From assembly GCA_013377095.1 (NCBI GenBank), contig JACAAY010000019.1:1-57853 (forward strand): a stretch of 57,853 nucleotides of DNA, read 5' to 3'. Shown piece after piece: positions 33,999-43,443 of this stretch. Every line of letters begins with the position of its first letter. Position 1 is the stretch's first letter. The position numbers were made by a program, and so were the translations under genes. A model generated the notes under the pieces. It was not told the DNA's origin and did not search any database. It worked only from the letters and a program-made list of their open reading frames with translations. Source of the DNA: Desulfuromonadales bacterium. GTDB lineage: Bacteria; Desulfobacterota; Desulfuromonadia; Geobacterales; Pseudopelobacteraceae.

Positions 33999-34103
33999 GT
34001 TTTTTCCTTCTTAGGTTTTGACAGGTACCGGAACTTGCTGCTAGAGTTCCCGGAGATTGATGGTACCCCACTTTGTATATTGATTCAACAGGAGCAACCA
34101 ACC

Positions 34104-34877
34104 GTGACCCATGGCGTAACTTCATCACTTGTGGTGGCATCCCTCAGGACGTATCTGAGTTCGCTCCAGGAGAGCGGATTGGATGGGATCCCAAGCAGCC
34201 TGGCTGGCGAGGTTGCCGACATGCCGGCGCCAACGAAACCGGATCCGTCGACAGCGACTGAGCAACAACCGGCGGCATTTCAGCACCCCGATTCCCTGCA
34301 AAAAATCAGAAAAGATCTGGGGGAATGCCAGCGTTGCAAGCTGGGCAAGACACGCAAAAATCTGGTCTTTGGGGTTGGCAATCCCCATGCACGACTGGTT
34401 TTCGTGGGAGAAGGCCCCGGGGGTGATGAGGATCTTCAGGGCGAGCCCTTTGTGGGCGAAGCCGGCCGCATACTGAACCGTGTCATCACGGCCATGGGGT
34501 TGAAGCGTGAAGAGGTGTATATCTGTAATGTGGTCAAATGCCGACCTCCAGGAAACCGCGATCCGGAAGCGGAGGAGATTGCGACCTGTGCTCCGTTTTT
34601 GCTGCGCCAGATTCAGACCATCAAACCGGAGGTGATCGTGGCCTTGGGCAAGTTTGCAACCCATACCCTGCTGGGCACCAGAGATCCGATCTCAAAACTG
34701 CGCGGCAAATTCCGGGACTTCCACGGCATCCCGCTCATGCCGACCTTTCACCCGTCATACCTGCTGCACCGGCAGGGCGAGGGCAACATGGAATCCTTCT
34801 GGAATGTCTGGGACGACATGACCCAGGTACTGCGCCTGCTAAAGCTGCCGGTACCGGACAAAAGCAGAAAAAGGTAA
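34104..34877 (+). CDS. Uracil-DNA glycosylase, family 4/5 type with [4Fe-4S] cluster
   Basis: Removes uracil from DNA. Start chosen at GTG 34104: AGGAG lies 9 nt upstream and translation from here (VTHGVTSSLVVASLRTYLSS) gives the short N-terminal helix seen in Geobacter homologues; the open frame continues further upstream but overlaps the phospholipase gene. 257 residues. Cluster ligands C75, C78 (CQRC), C146 and C162. Motif A VGEGPGGDEDLQGEPFVGEAG begins at 101; motif B is TFHPSYLL. A proline-rich linker lies at 39-60. Confidence 0.92.
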   Translation: MTHGVTSSLVVASLRTYLSSLQESGLDGIPSSLAGEVADMPAPTKPDPSTATEQQPAAFQHPDSLQKIRKDLGECQRCKLGKTRKNLVFGVGNPHARLVFVGEGPGGDEDLQGEPFVGEAGRILNRVITAMGLKREEVYICNVVKCRPPGNRDPEAEEIATCAPFLLRQIQTIKPEVIVALGKFATHTLLGTRDPISKLRGKFRDFHGIPLMPTFHPSYLLHRQGEGNMESFWNVWDDMTQVLRLLKLPVPDKSRKR

Positions 34878-34880
34878 GCT

Positions 34881-36026
34881 TCACACCCTGTTCTTGCGCA
34901 ATTCCTTCAGGGGATAGAACGTCCCGCGCCAAAAGATGCCACCCTGGATCAGATTGAGCAGCATGGTTCTCAGCAGGATGCAGGCGAACAGCAGTGCGGT
35001 AAGAGGAAAACCAACCGCATGCCAGCGCCGTGCGCCATGATAACCGGCGCTGTCGGCGTACAGCAGGGTAATCAGAACAATCACCGCACCGTAGATAAGA
35101 CGGGTCGCCCCATGGGTGACAAAGATGGCCAGAAAGGGCCATACGCTGGCCAGCAGATGATAGACAACCCCGAACAGTACCACCCCTACCCTGTAATCCG
35201 CGCCGGAAAAGGCGTTTTTTTCCAACCCCCTGACAACCCCGCTCAGCGACGCATACCATTCCACAGCCAGCAAGTCCGGGCCATAGGCGATATCCTGACG
35301 AAAGCCGGCCCGCTTGATAATCTTGCCCAGCTTGAGGTCGTCGTCCGGACGCAAACGGATGGTTTCGTGTCCACCCACTCTCCGGTAAACCTCACTTCGG
35401 ACAAGGTTGAAAGCACCTATGCCGATATGACAGCGGCTTCCGGGATCCCTGGCCTTCCAGGGACGGACGAAAAGGGAGAAGAAGAGAATGAAGGAGGCGC
35501 CGAACATGGCCAGGAAAAGACCTGGCATACGCATGGAGGGGGTAACAGCCAGATGGTCGAGCCGGTTGGCAAGAACATGATGTACCGCACGGCGCAGGAC
35601 CGTCGCTTCCATGATGATGTCGGCATCACTGAACAGCAGCAAATCCCCGCTCGCCCTGCGGCTGCCAAGCCACAGTGCGTGATTTTTTCCAAGCCAGCCG
35701 CGGGGCAGTTCACTGACATGGATCACCCGCAGATGCGGATTATCCCGAGCCATACTGTCCAGAATGGCGCCGGTGTCATCCTCGGAGCGGTCATTCACCA
35801 CGATCAGCTCGTAATCAGGATAACCAAGACCCAGGATCGATTGCAGCGACTCGCGGATGTTGCGGGATTCATTGCGGGCCGCGATGATGATCGAGACCCG
35901 TGGCGGTTCAGCTGGCAGCTCGGTTGGCGTGTCCCGCAGGGCAGGCACCGTACGGTTGCCCATAACCATGTCAAGCCCGGCAACGCCATATGCCAGAAGA
36001 ATCGCTATGCCGAGCCAGAAAAGCAT
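34881..36026 (-). CDS. Membrane glycosyltransferase, GT2 family
   Basis: 381 residues. An N-terminal membrane helix precedes the GT-A domain: VSIIIAARNESRNIRESLQS, VNDRSEDDT, LFSDADI (DXD) and RPDDDLKLG. Three to four helices lie at the C-terminus (about 275-365). Length and topology resemble hopanoid- and carotenoid-associated GT2 enzymes (HpnB-like), but no such genes are nearby, so the acceptor is unknown. Convergent with the glycosylase gene (3-nt gap). Confidence 0.85.
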   Translation of the reverse strand: MLFWLGIAILLAYGVAGLDMVMGNRTVPALRDTPTELPAEPPRVSIIIAARNESRNIRESLQSILGLGYPDYELIVVNDRSEDDTGAILDSMARDNPHLRVIHVSELPRGWLGKNHALWLGSRRASGDLLLFSDADIIMEATVLRRAVHHVLANRLDHLAVTPSMRMPGLFLAMFGASFILFFSLFVRPWKARDPGSRCHIGIGAFNLVRSEVYRRVGGHETIRLRPDDDLKLGKIIKRAGFRQDIAYGPDLLAVEWYASLSGVVRGLEKNAFSGADYRVGVVLFGVVYHLLASVWPFLAIFVTHGATRLIYGAVIVLITLLYADSAGYHGARRWHAVGFPLTALLFACILLRTMLLNLIQGGIFWRGTFYPLKELRKNRV

Positions 36027-36050
36027 ACTGACGGTTTCCTCGACCTTGGA

Positions 36051-36953
36051 TTACTCAGACCATCCTCCCTGCAAACCATACCACCTGCGCACCACAAAAC
36101 CATCCCGCTGTTTACCCCCCTTCGGCCAAGCATCCAACGGCCGCCGAGCCCGCATAATCTCGGCCAGACGTTGCCGCAGCGGCGTGGTCATTACCCCGCC
36201 CCGGCCAGGGCTACCGCACTCAAGACGGCTTTCAATGACGGTTTCGCTGTCCAGAACGATGATCACATGACCGCTCCAGACGATCAGATCCAGTGGTTGC
36301 AGCAGGGTAGCCAGTTCCAGCGCCCCTTTACCTGCCACCGGAACGCCCCTGCCGAATTCAACCAAACGGGAAGTATTGCGGGGGGTGCAGCCATTGGTGG
36401 CTGCGAACAACAGACCCGAGCAATCCAGACCGGCCAGCGCCAGACGCCTGGCCTCGGCCGGCAAAAAAGAGCCCCGATAGTACAGCTCCAGAAGCTCATT
36501 GATCCCCTGACGCATGTTGCCTCCCCAGACATAGGGGCTGCCAACTGAAACCTTCAAGGCCGAGATCACCGTTTCCCGTTCCGGCATGCTGCGCAGCCGC
36601 TCTGCAGGCTGCTCAGAGCGCATCTCCATGAATCGCCTGTCCACATAGAGCGCTCCACCTGCGGGCGTGGGGTAGTCGTCCGTCTTCACCCGATAGACGA
36701 CCGTATCGCCCTGGCGCACCTCATCCAGCACCCTGAAGACCGTTCCCGGCAGGGCCATGAATTCAAGCTCCCGCACCTGACCGCAACGATCCGTTTTCAG
36801 TGTTCTGCCGTCCCCACCCCCAAACAGAATATTCATGGCAGCCGCATTCATAACCGGCGTGGCACTGCGGGCAACGGCGTATCGTCCAGCATGGGCCGGC
36901 TGAGCGCACAGACTGAGCAGCATGGCCGCGACAACGGCAAAAAAAATATTCAT
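36051..36953 (-). CDS. Secreted NlpC/P60-like cysteine peptidase
   Basis: 300 residues with a signal peptide (about 1-22). An N-terminal SH3-like region (about 55-110) precedes the peptidase domain with catalytic cysteine in GLDCSGLLFA and histidine in WSGHVIIVLD. SPYVWGGNMRQG before the cysteine is typical. Expected to cut peptidoglycan stem peptides. The ATG overlaps the stop of the upstream gene by 4 nt, so the pair is co-translated. Confidence 0.85.
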   Translation of the reverse strand: MNIFFAVVAAMLLSLCAQPAHAGRYAVARSATPVMNAAAMNILFGGGDGRTLKTDRCGQVRELEFMALPGTVFRVLDEVRQGDTVVYRVKTDDYPTPAGGALYVDRRFMEMRSEQPAERLRSMPERETVISALKVSVGSPYVWGGNMRQGINELLELYYRGSFLPAEARRLALAGLDCSGLLFAATNGCTPRNTSRLVEFGRGVPVAGKGALELATLLQPLDLIVWSGHVIIVLDSETVIESRLECGSPGRGGVMTTPLRQRLAEIMRARRPLDAWPKGGKQRDGFVVRRWYGLQGGWSE

Positions 36954-37750
36954 GGTGCAGCCCCTCGATTGTTGAGCGCCTGACGCACCAGCTCCTTCTG
37001 CGCAGGAATCAGTTTTTGATTGGATACAAGATCCCTGAGAACCTGACGCGAAAGACCGGGCAGAAACAGGGTAAACCAGATTGCCGGGGTGCGGGGGTTT
37101 TTAAGGATAGCCAGGCGGATGTTGGGACGCCCCTTCCAGCGAGCACTGCGGCCAACCATGGAGATGGTTTCAGCGGTGGACTGATATGAGGCAATAAACT
37201 GATGCACCGCCCCCTCCTTCAGATGCGGATTACCCAGACAGGCCTCCACCAGGAGGGGTAATCCCTCGCGCAACAGAGCTTCCACCACCACCGCAGTACC
37301 CCTGCGAGCCAAGGTCAACTTGGTTCCCAGCGGTTGGGTGGGGAGTCTCTGCACAACACAACGCTCTGATAAGAGCCGCAGTTCCGGTGTTACGCCGGGC
37401 AATGTGGATACTTTGGCAAGATCGAGAATGTAAAAACGGGGTAACAGGGTTTGTGCTATATGGGACGGGGTCTCGGGGTGACAGACCAGGGCAAAGATGA
37501 CCTTGTAACTCTCCAGATGCCGTTTGGAGGCATAGAGTGCGGTAAAGACATCCTCCCCCAGGCCGCGCCGTTTCAGAAGCGCCAGCAGGTGATTTTCATC
37601 AAGCGCGGGATTGCGGAGAGCCGTCAGCAACGTTTCACCGCTCTGGCTCTGCAGATACTGATACAGCTCATCCTTGTCGGCGCTCAACACGCACTGCAAC
37701 TGCTGAGTCAGATTGAAATCGATTCCCGCCCCTTTCGTTGCCTGATTCAT
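36950..37750 (-). CDS. Helical-repeat protein of unknown function
   Basis: 266 residues from ATG at 37750 (MNQATKGAGIDFNLTQ); the frame is open further to 37840 but that part overlaps unrelated 5' sequence. Leucine-rich helical pairs such as LLTALRNPALDENHLLALLK and NPHLKEGAVHQFIASY suggest a HEAT/LRV-like solenoid. No signal peptide. Couples to the NlpC/P60-like gene. Function not known. Confidence 0.7.
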   Translation of the reverse strand: MNQATKGAGIDFNLTQQLQCVLSADKDELYQYLQSQSGETLLTALRNPALDENHLLALLKRRGLGEDVFTALYASKRHLESYKVIFALVCHPETPSHIAQTLLPRFYILDLAKVSTLPGVTPELRLLSERCVVQRLPTQPLGTKLTLARRGTAVVVEALLREGLPLLVEACLGNPHLKEGAVHQFIASYQSTAETISMVGRSARWKGRPNIRLAILKNPRTPAIWFTLFLPGLSRQVLRDLVSNQKLIPAQKELVRQALNNRGAAP

Positions 37751-37874
37751 GGTGACATCCCGCCATTTCTGGTCAAAACAGGGTTTGTTCTCATCGGTTG
37801 CACAGCACAGGGCTTCGTGATAGAAATGACATAGTATCATTCACCCTCAACTCTTTCCACCGGGAAAAAAGTCC

Positions 37875-38732
37875 ATGGTTCCAGTTTTCGGCACAAGCCG
37901 TTCCCCGCTGGCATACGAGATCGATGACCGGGAACTGGCTGAAATCGGCGCCATACTCAGCGAGAAACGTTGCTTCAGCCTGACCGACTACAAGAGCGCC
38001 TGCATGAAGCGACGCATTGCCATACGAATGCGCGCCACCCATTGCCGTGATACGGACGAATACTGCCGCCTGCTGCAGCAAAAGGAAGAGGAGCTGGAGC
38101 TGCTCCAGAAAACATTGACCATCCATGTCAGCCAGTTTTTCCGCAACCCGTCCCTGTTCCACAAAATGCGTCTCCAGGTGTTTCCGGAACTTTTTGCCAT
38201 GGCGGAATTACGGGCGGACAGCACCCTGCGAATCTGGTGTCTGGGATGCGCGGGCGGCGAGGAGCCCTACAGTCTGGCGATACTGCTCAGGGAACACTTC
38301 AGCCGCGAACTCAAACAGGTGGAAACCGTAATACTGGGAACCGACATCGACGCCGGAACGCTTGCAACCGCGCACGAGGGCGAATATGCCGCGGATCGCC
38401 TGAAAGAAGTTTCCCCACTGTTTATGAAGCGCTACTTTCGGCCGCAGGGTGAACGTTTCCGTTTGATCCCTGAAATCAGGGACATGGTCACCTTCAGTCA
38501 GGATAATATCACCAGCATTGAACGGTATCGCGCCAGTGATGTGGTGCTGTGCCGCAACACGCTGATCTATTTCGCCCGGCCTGAGCAGGAAAGGATCCTC
38601 AACGGCATTGCGGATGTTCTCCCCTCCAAGGGGGTCCTGGTGCTGGGTAAATCGGAAACGCTGGTGGGAAAAACGCGCAAACGATTTACGCCATTCTGTC
38701 CGTTGGAGCGCATCTACCGCAAGATTGCATAA
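37875..38732 (+). CDS. cheR: Chemotaxis protein methyltransferase
   Basis: 285 residues; methylates glutamates of chemoreceptors using S-adenosylmethionine. N-terminal helical domain to about residue 95, then the methyltransferase fold with CLGCAGGEEPYSLA at the cofactor site, the FRNPSLF signature upstream and CRNTLIYFARPEQERIL near the end. It is followed by an MCP gene after 54 nt. Confidence 0.94.
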   Translation: MVPVFGTSRSPLAYEIDDRELAEIGAILSEKRCFSLTDYKSACMKRRIAIRMRATHCRDTDEYCRLLQQKEEELELLQKTLTIHVSQFFRNPSLFHKMRLQVFPELFAMAELRADSTLRIWCLGCAGGEEPYSLAILLREHFSRELKQVETVILGTDIDAGTLATAHEGEYAADRLKEVSPLFMKRYFRPQGERFRLIPEIRDMVTFSQDNITSIERYRASDVVLCRNTLIYFARPEQERILNGIADVLPSKGVLVLGKSETLVGKTRKRFTPFCPLERIYRKIA

Positions 38733-38786
38733 CATGGTGTAGAGTTTGACAGAAACCCAGACCTGAGCCAGACACGGAGGAGAGGC

Positions 38787-40067
38787 ATGCGTATCCCCAT
38801 AGGTTATAAATTCATCCTCGGTTTTATTGTCGTTGTGGCGGCGGTGGCATTCAGTCCCATCCTGGTCGGCAACCTCGGTTATTCCTCCGAGCTCAGCAGC
38901 ATCCTGGGATATGCCGTGGCGCTGACCGTTGGATTGATTCTGGGATGGGCCTTCTCCAAGGGTTTCACCGCCAATATCGGCAAACTCACCGAAGCAGCCG
39001 AATCAATCAGCAAAGGTGACCTGACCAGCGATGTTACCATTGCGGACTCGCGCATCCCCGATGAAACCCACGACCTGGCCAAGCTGATCAACCTGATGCT
39101 CCAGAATCTGCGCGACCTGGTCGGGCATATTAAAACGACTTCGCGCCAGTTGACCGAGTCGGCCAGAGAAATCAATTCAACGGCTCTGGAGATCAACGCA
39201 TCAACCGAAGAGGTGGCCCAAACCATTGAGCAGATCTCCCGCGGCGCGGAAACCCAGGCAGAGATGGTGGAACAAAGCTCACAGACCATCCGCGAGATGG
39301 CCATCTCCATCGATCTGGTTGCTGCCCGGGCACGGGAAACCGCTGCTGCCGCGCGGGAGACCAGTCAGACCGCCCGGCATGGCGGCACCCTGGCCACCGA
39401 CTCCCTGGAGCGGATAAAGATTTTTTTCGATCATCAGGAGGACATTGGCCGACAGTTCGAAACCTTTAACGGCAAGCTGCAGAAGGTGAGTAAAATCGCC
39501 AGTTTTATCGGTGAAGTGGCCCGCCAGACCAATCTGCTGGCGCTGAATGCTTCAATTGAAGCGGCCCGGGCCGGCGAATACGGCAAAGGGTTCGCGGTGG
39601 TGGCCGAGGAAGTTCGCAAACTGGCGGATGGTTCCGCCAACTCAGCCTCAGATATCAACGATATGATTGAAAGTCTGCGAGAGGAAAGCCATCGCTTGCA
39701 CGACAGCATCCTGGACAGTTCCCGTACCATCAAGGAGGGCAAGAAGAATATCGATGTCACCGTCACCGCCTTCCAGGAAATCCTTAAAACAGTTCTGGAG
39801 ACCGAGCGCAGGGCAACGAGTATTGCCGACCTTTCCCAGATGCAGCTGGAGGGTTCGAGCAACATGGTCAAGGCGGTGGACGAGATTGCCAAGGTGGCCG
39901 ACGACAACGCAGCCGCCACGGAACAGGTTTCGGCCGCGACCGAGGAGCAGCTTGCAGCCATGCAGGACATGGCTTTGGCCACAAAGGAGCTGGCCGAACT
40001 GGCTGAAAAGCTGATGATCGTTGTTGAACGTTTCCAGGTCCGGAACGCAGGGCAACCACAGTCGTGA
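38787..40067 (+). CDS. Methyl-accepting chemotaxis protein without periplasmic sensor domain
   Basis: 426 residues. Two membrane helices (about 8-27 and 37-58) are joined by only a few residues, so the ligand domain normally found between them is absent. HAMP at about 58-112, then a long coiled coil with the hairpin tip [20 protein letters not shown] at about 247-266. No C-terminal CheR-docking pentapeptide. RBS GGAGAGG. Overlaps cheW by 4 nt. Confidence 0.93.
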   Translation: MRIPIGYKFILGFIVVVAAVAFSPILVGNLGYSSELSSILGYAVALTVGLILGWAFSKGFTANIGKLTEAAESISKGDLTSDVTIADSRIPDETHDLAKLINLMLQNLRDLVGHIKTTSRQLTESAREINSTALEINASTEEVAQTIEQISRGAETQAEMVEQSSQTIREMAISIDLVAARARETAAAARETSQTARHGGTLATDSLERIKIFFDHQEDIGRQFETFNGKLQKVSKIASFIGEVARQTNLLALNASIEAARAGEYGKGFAVVAEEVRKLADGSANSASDINDMIESLREESHRLHDSILDSSRTIKEGKKNIDVTVTAFQEILKTVLETERRATSIADLSQMQLEGSSNMVKAVDEIAKVADDNAAATEQVSAATEEQLAAMQDMALATKELAELAEKLMIVVERFQVRNAGQPQS

Positions 40068-40498
40068 ACAGTGCCGGAGGCAAATACCTGATCTTCAGCC
40101 TGCCGGGAGGACTGTATGCCCTTGAGCTGTCACAGGTTGCCGAAGTGTGTGAACCTCAGCCCCTGTGGCCGGTACCGGCAGCCCCCCCATACTACCGCGG
40201 CGCCATGAACTTCCACGGCGCCATCGTGGCGGTCATGGACCTGGCTGACTTCCTGGGGCTGCCCAAACAAACAGAACCGGAAAAGCTGATCGTCCTCCAC
40301 GGCGGCATTGCGGCCCTGGCATTTCTCGTTGAGAAAGTTATACGCATCGTATTGTCCGAACAGGTGGAACTGAAGGAAGCAACCGGCGCCACCCTGTCCA
40401 ACACTCTGATTGTTCTTTCCGAAGGCCGGGCCACACTGCTGGATGCTCACGCCATCACCGAACAGGCAACTGCGAGTATCTCACAGGACATTGTTTAG
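40064..40498 (+). CDS. cheW: CheW-like coupling protein
   Basis: 144 residues, GTG start at 40064 overlapping the MCP stop. [20 protein letters not shown] and [20 protein letters not shown] fit the CheW beta-barrel (the latter replaces the usual RG.I.L.G..I.V.DL). It couples receptors to CheA. No cheA is in the window, so this set must feed a kinase encoded elsewhere. Confidence 0.9.
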   Translation: MNSAGGKYLIFSLPGGLYALELSQVAEVCEPQPLWPVPAAPPYYRGAMNFHGAIVAVMDLADFLGLPKQTEPEKLIVLHGGIAALAFLVEKVIRIVLSEQVELKEATGATLSNTLIVLSEGRATLLDAHAITEQATASISQDIV

Positions 40499-40614
40499 CA
40501 ACCGGTCACATCTGGAATTGTCGAGAACGTATCCTTTGAACCTTCCGGTCACGACAGGCTGATCCTTTCACTCAGCATTACCGACACACCAGACTCCCCA
40601 AAGGGGCACTTGCC

Positions 40615-41151
40615 ATGGCCGATCAGACGCTGCTCCAGAAATTGTTCATCAGCAAAGGATTCTCCGACTACTGCTGGATCGATCCGCGCGAGATTGTCAC
40701 GGCCCAGTGGGTGCGCATGAAATATATGTTCGGTTGCGACTTTTACGGTTCCGCCTCATGCCCAACCGACATTCCCTCCCTGGACGACTGCCGTGTTTTT
40801 TTTGACGAGTACCGCCTGGGAACGCTTTTTCACCTTTCCCAGAGTTTCAATGACCCCGAAGAGCTGCGCATCTGGTCACGGGACGCCAAACGTGCCCTGC
40901 TCGAACTGGAGCGCTCGGTATGCCTGTCAGGTTATCACAAGACGTTTCTGCTCTTCATGGACAGCTGCAACCTCTGCCGGGAATGCGCGGGGTCACGCGC
41001 AGCCTGCCGCAACAAAAAACTGGCCCGCCCCTGCCCGGAAGGAATGGGCGTGGATCTGTTCGCCACCGTTTCCAAATACGGGTATACTCTCGATTGTCCG
41101 GAGAACAATGAACGCAGCCTGGATCGTTACGCCATCCTGCTGATTGAATAA
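40615..41151 (+). CDS. DUF2284-type predicted metal-binding protein
   Basis: 178 residues with cysteines in MFGCDFYGSASCPTDIPS, CNLCRECAG, ACRNKKLARPCPEGMGVD and YTLDCPE. The pattern resembles DUF2284 proteins, thought to bind an iron-sulfur or zinc centre. No membrane segment. It stands alone between the chemotaxis set and the hybrid kinase. Confidence 0.75.
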   Translation: MADQTLLQKLFISKGFSDYCWIDPREIVTAQWVRMKYMFGCDFYGSASCPTDIPSLDDCRVFFDEYRLGTLFHLSQSFNDPEELRIWSRDAKRALLELERSVCLSGYHKTFLLFMDSCNLCRECAGSRAACRNKKLARPCPEGMGVDLFATVSKYGYTLDCPENNERSLDRYAILLIE

Positions 41152-41454
41152 TCCTGCGCGCATGTTGAAATAGTGGTTTTAGCTTGAACTGTCTCATGCG
41201 ACACTCATGTAGCAGACACCGACACTATAGTGTCGCATGAGACAGATTTTCATCACCTTGCAGGCTCCGCTGCATCTCCTCCTGTCGCTCACATATCCCT
41301 GACTTTTAGAGACTTTGCCATTTAAACCATTCACTTTGAAGGTTCTGGCATACAAAGTGGAATGAATTGTTACCGGCCATAACGACATCCGCCTTGCATC
41401 AGCCTGATTTTGTACGAAACTTTCTGCTGACCTGTATGATACGGGTTCCACTTA
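41152..41454. other. Intergenic region with a long inverted repeat
   Basis: About 300 bases without a supported gene. Apart from the 17-bp inverted repeat at 41189-41245 it holds a possible relic of coding sequence on the minus strand (GYVSDRRRCSGACKVMK) that I cannot assign. Confidence 0.4.
41189..41245. repeat. 17-bp perfect inverted repeat
   Basis: CTGTCTCATGCGACACT at 41189-41205 and its exact reverse complement at 41229-41245, loop 23 nt. A short ATTTT follows the right arm, so weak termination after the DUF2284 gene is possible. The unusual arm length and isolated place could instead mark the ends of a small lost element or a regulator site. Confidence 0.8.
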
Positions 41455-43443
41455 ATGACGCCAAACGACTACCAAAAAATCCGGCAACTGTTTGACGATT
41501 ACCTGCGGATGTATGCATCCCGCGATGATCGGCTGACCGAATATTTCAGCGAAGACTTCTCCGGCATCACCGGAAGCGGCGATCTCCTGACCAAGGACCG
41601 GGAGGAATGGATCGCGATTACCCGCCAGGACTTCGCCCAGGTCAAAGATCCGCTGCGCATCGAACTCAAGGACCTGATCATCCAGTCACTGTCCGATGCG
41701 ATTGCCGTGGCGACCAGCTCATTCACAATCCACCTGCCAATCAAGGACCACATCCTGTCACGCAAGACAGCCCGCCTGGTACTTATTTTCCGCTCTGAAT
41801 CAGCTGGCTGGAAAATCTGCCACAGCAGCATTTCCATTCCATTTGCCATGGCTCAAGAGGGTGAAATCTACCCGCTGCAAGATCTGGAGGAGCGCAACCA
41901 GTTCTTGGAAGAGCTGATTGCCGAACGGACGCTGCAGCTTTCCGAGGCCAAAGCCGCCGCCGAAGCCGCCAACAGAGCCAAGAGTCAGTTTCTGGCCACC
42001 ATGAGCCACGAAATCAGAACACCGCTTAATGCTCTGGTTGGATTCAGTGCCTTGGCTCGCGAGACATCCGACCCAGCCAAGCTGGATCAATACCACGCCA
42101 TCCTTCAGCAATCTTCAAGCTCCCTGCTGGGACTGGTCAATGACATCCTGGACATGAGCAAGATCGAAGCCGGACGGATGGTGTTTGAAACCGTCCCGCT
42201 CAACCTGCGGCAACTTGTCGCCAGCCTGGAAGAACAGTATACTCCTCTGGCAAACCGGAAAATGTTGGATTTTTCGGCTGTCGTGGCTGATAACGTTCCT
42301 GCCTGGGTCCTGGGAGACCCGATGCGTCTGCGCCAGATCCTGGTGAACCTGCTGTCCAACGCAGTCAAATTTACCGAAAGCGGGAAAGTCACCTGCACGG
42401 TCAGTCTGGTCGGCCAGTCGGTGAAAAAAGATCAGACACCCGTCCGCTTTGAAGTGTGCGACACCGGCATCGGCATCCCTGAAGCCAGTCATGTCCTGCT
42501 CTTCCAGCCTTTCCGTCAGCTTGATGCGACAATCTCCCGTAAATTTGGGGGCAGCGGTCTCGGCTTGGCCATCGTCAACAGCCTGGTGGAGACAATGCAT
42601 GGGAATATCACCGTTGAAAGCCGGGAAGGCGTGGGCAGTTGCTTTATCGTCGAGCTGCCTCTTGTGGAGATCGAACCTCCGGCGGATGAGCCCCGTGCGA
42701 CTCCTGTCGCTCTCGCGCCACGTGCTGTCCTGGTGGTCGAGGACAATACCTATAACCGCCGACTGCTGGGAGATATCCTGACCTCCTGGGGCCAACGGGT
42801 TACGTTGGCAAAAGATGGCTGGCAGGCCCTGCTGATGATGGAGCAGCAACATTTTGATCTTATCCTGCTGGATATCCGCATGCCCGACATTGACGGCATG
42901 GAAGTTGCCCGCAGGGTCAGGCTCAGAGAACACAAGCGCTCTGTAGCTTCCGTGCCGATCATCGCCATCACCGCCGATACCGACGCAGTCACCTGCCAAG
43001 CCTGCCTGGGCGCCGGAATCAATGCGGTACTGACAAAACCGGTCATTCCCGAACAGTTAGCCGGGGCCATCGCCGCACAGTGCGGAGATGACAGAGAGGT
43101 GTCACACGGCGGGAAGCTGTTGCTGAACAGCCAAACCCGCAGCGACCTGGGCAACAATCCTGAACGATCCCGCCAGTACCAGGAGATGCTGCAAACTGAC
43201 ATTAACGACGAACTTCACTGCCTGCGGGAAGCCCATGAGGCCGATGATCTCACCGAACTTGGCCGGGCAGCGCACTCCCTGAAAGGCCTCTGCGCACACC
43301 TGGCTAACCGGGAACCGGCCGAACTGGCGGCCTGGCTGCAGCACAATGCCCTATCAGCCCAACGGGAAGAGATGCGGCAGGTGGTGGAGCAACTGCTGGA
43401 GCATTTTAACAGAGTACAACTTCCTTCGGAGAATACCCCATGA
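41455..43443 (+). CDS. Soluble hybrid histidine kinase with SnoaL/DUF4440-like N-terminal domain, REC and HPt
   Basis: 662 residues, no membrane segment. Residues about 5-130 look like a SnoaL/NTF2 or DUF4440 cone fold (IRQLFDDYLRMYASRDDRLT, later ARLVLIFRSESAGWKICHSS), an uncommon sensor for a kinase. A coiled coil leads to the dimerisation domain with H185 (MSHEIRTPLN). HATPase boxes CDTGIGIP and FGGSGLGLAIV follow. A receiver domain has its acceptor at D473 (LLDIRMPDIDG), and a C-terminal HPt domain has H607 (AHSLKG). A His-Asp-His chain ending in HPt suggests a phosphorelay to the NtrC-type regulator encoded next, whose ATG overlaps this stop. Confidence 0.88.
   Translation: MTPNDYQKIRQLFDDYLRMYASRDDRLTEYFSEDFSGITGSGDLLTKDREEWIAITRQDFAQVKDPLRIELKDLIIQSLSDAIAVATSSFTIHLPIKDHILSRKTARLVLIFRSESAGWKICHSSISIPFAMAQEGEIYPLQDLEERNQFLEELIAERTLQLSEAKAAAEAANRAKSQFLATMSHEIRTPLNALVGFSALARETSDPAKLDQYHAILQQSSSSLLGLVNDILDMSKIEAGRMVFETVPLNLRQLVASLEEQYTPLANRKMLDFSAVVADNVPAWVLGDPMRLRQILVNLLSNAVKFTESGKVTCTVSLVGQSVKKDQTPVRFEVCDTGIGIPEASHVLLFQPFRQLDATISRKFGGSGLGLAIVNSLVETMHGNITVESREGVGSCFIVELPLVEIEPPADEPRATPVALAPRAVLVVEDNTYNRRLLGDILTSWGQRVTLAKDGWQALLMMEQQHFDLILLDIRMPDIDGMEVARRVRLREHKRSVASVPIIAITADTDAVTCQACLGAGINAVLTKPVIPEQLAGAIAAQCGDDREVSHGGKLLLNSQTRSDLGNNPERSRQYQEMLQTDINDELHCLREAHEADDLTELGRAAHSLKGLCAHLANREPAELAAWLQHNALSAQREEMRQVVEQLLEHFNRVQLPSENTP

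Noticed and set aside
33606-34103. Upstream extension of the uracil-DNA glycosylase frame
   Set aside because: It is antisense to the phospholipase-like gene; the GTG at 34104 with AGGAG gives the family-like N-terminus.
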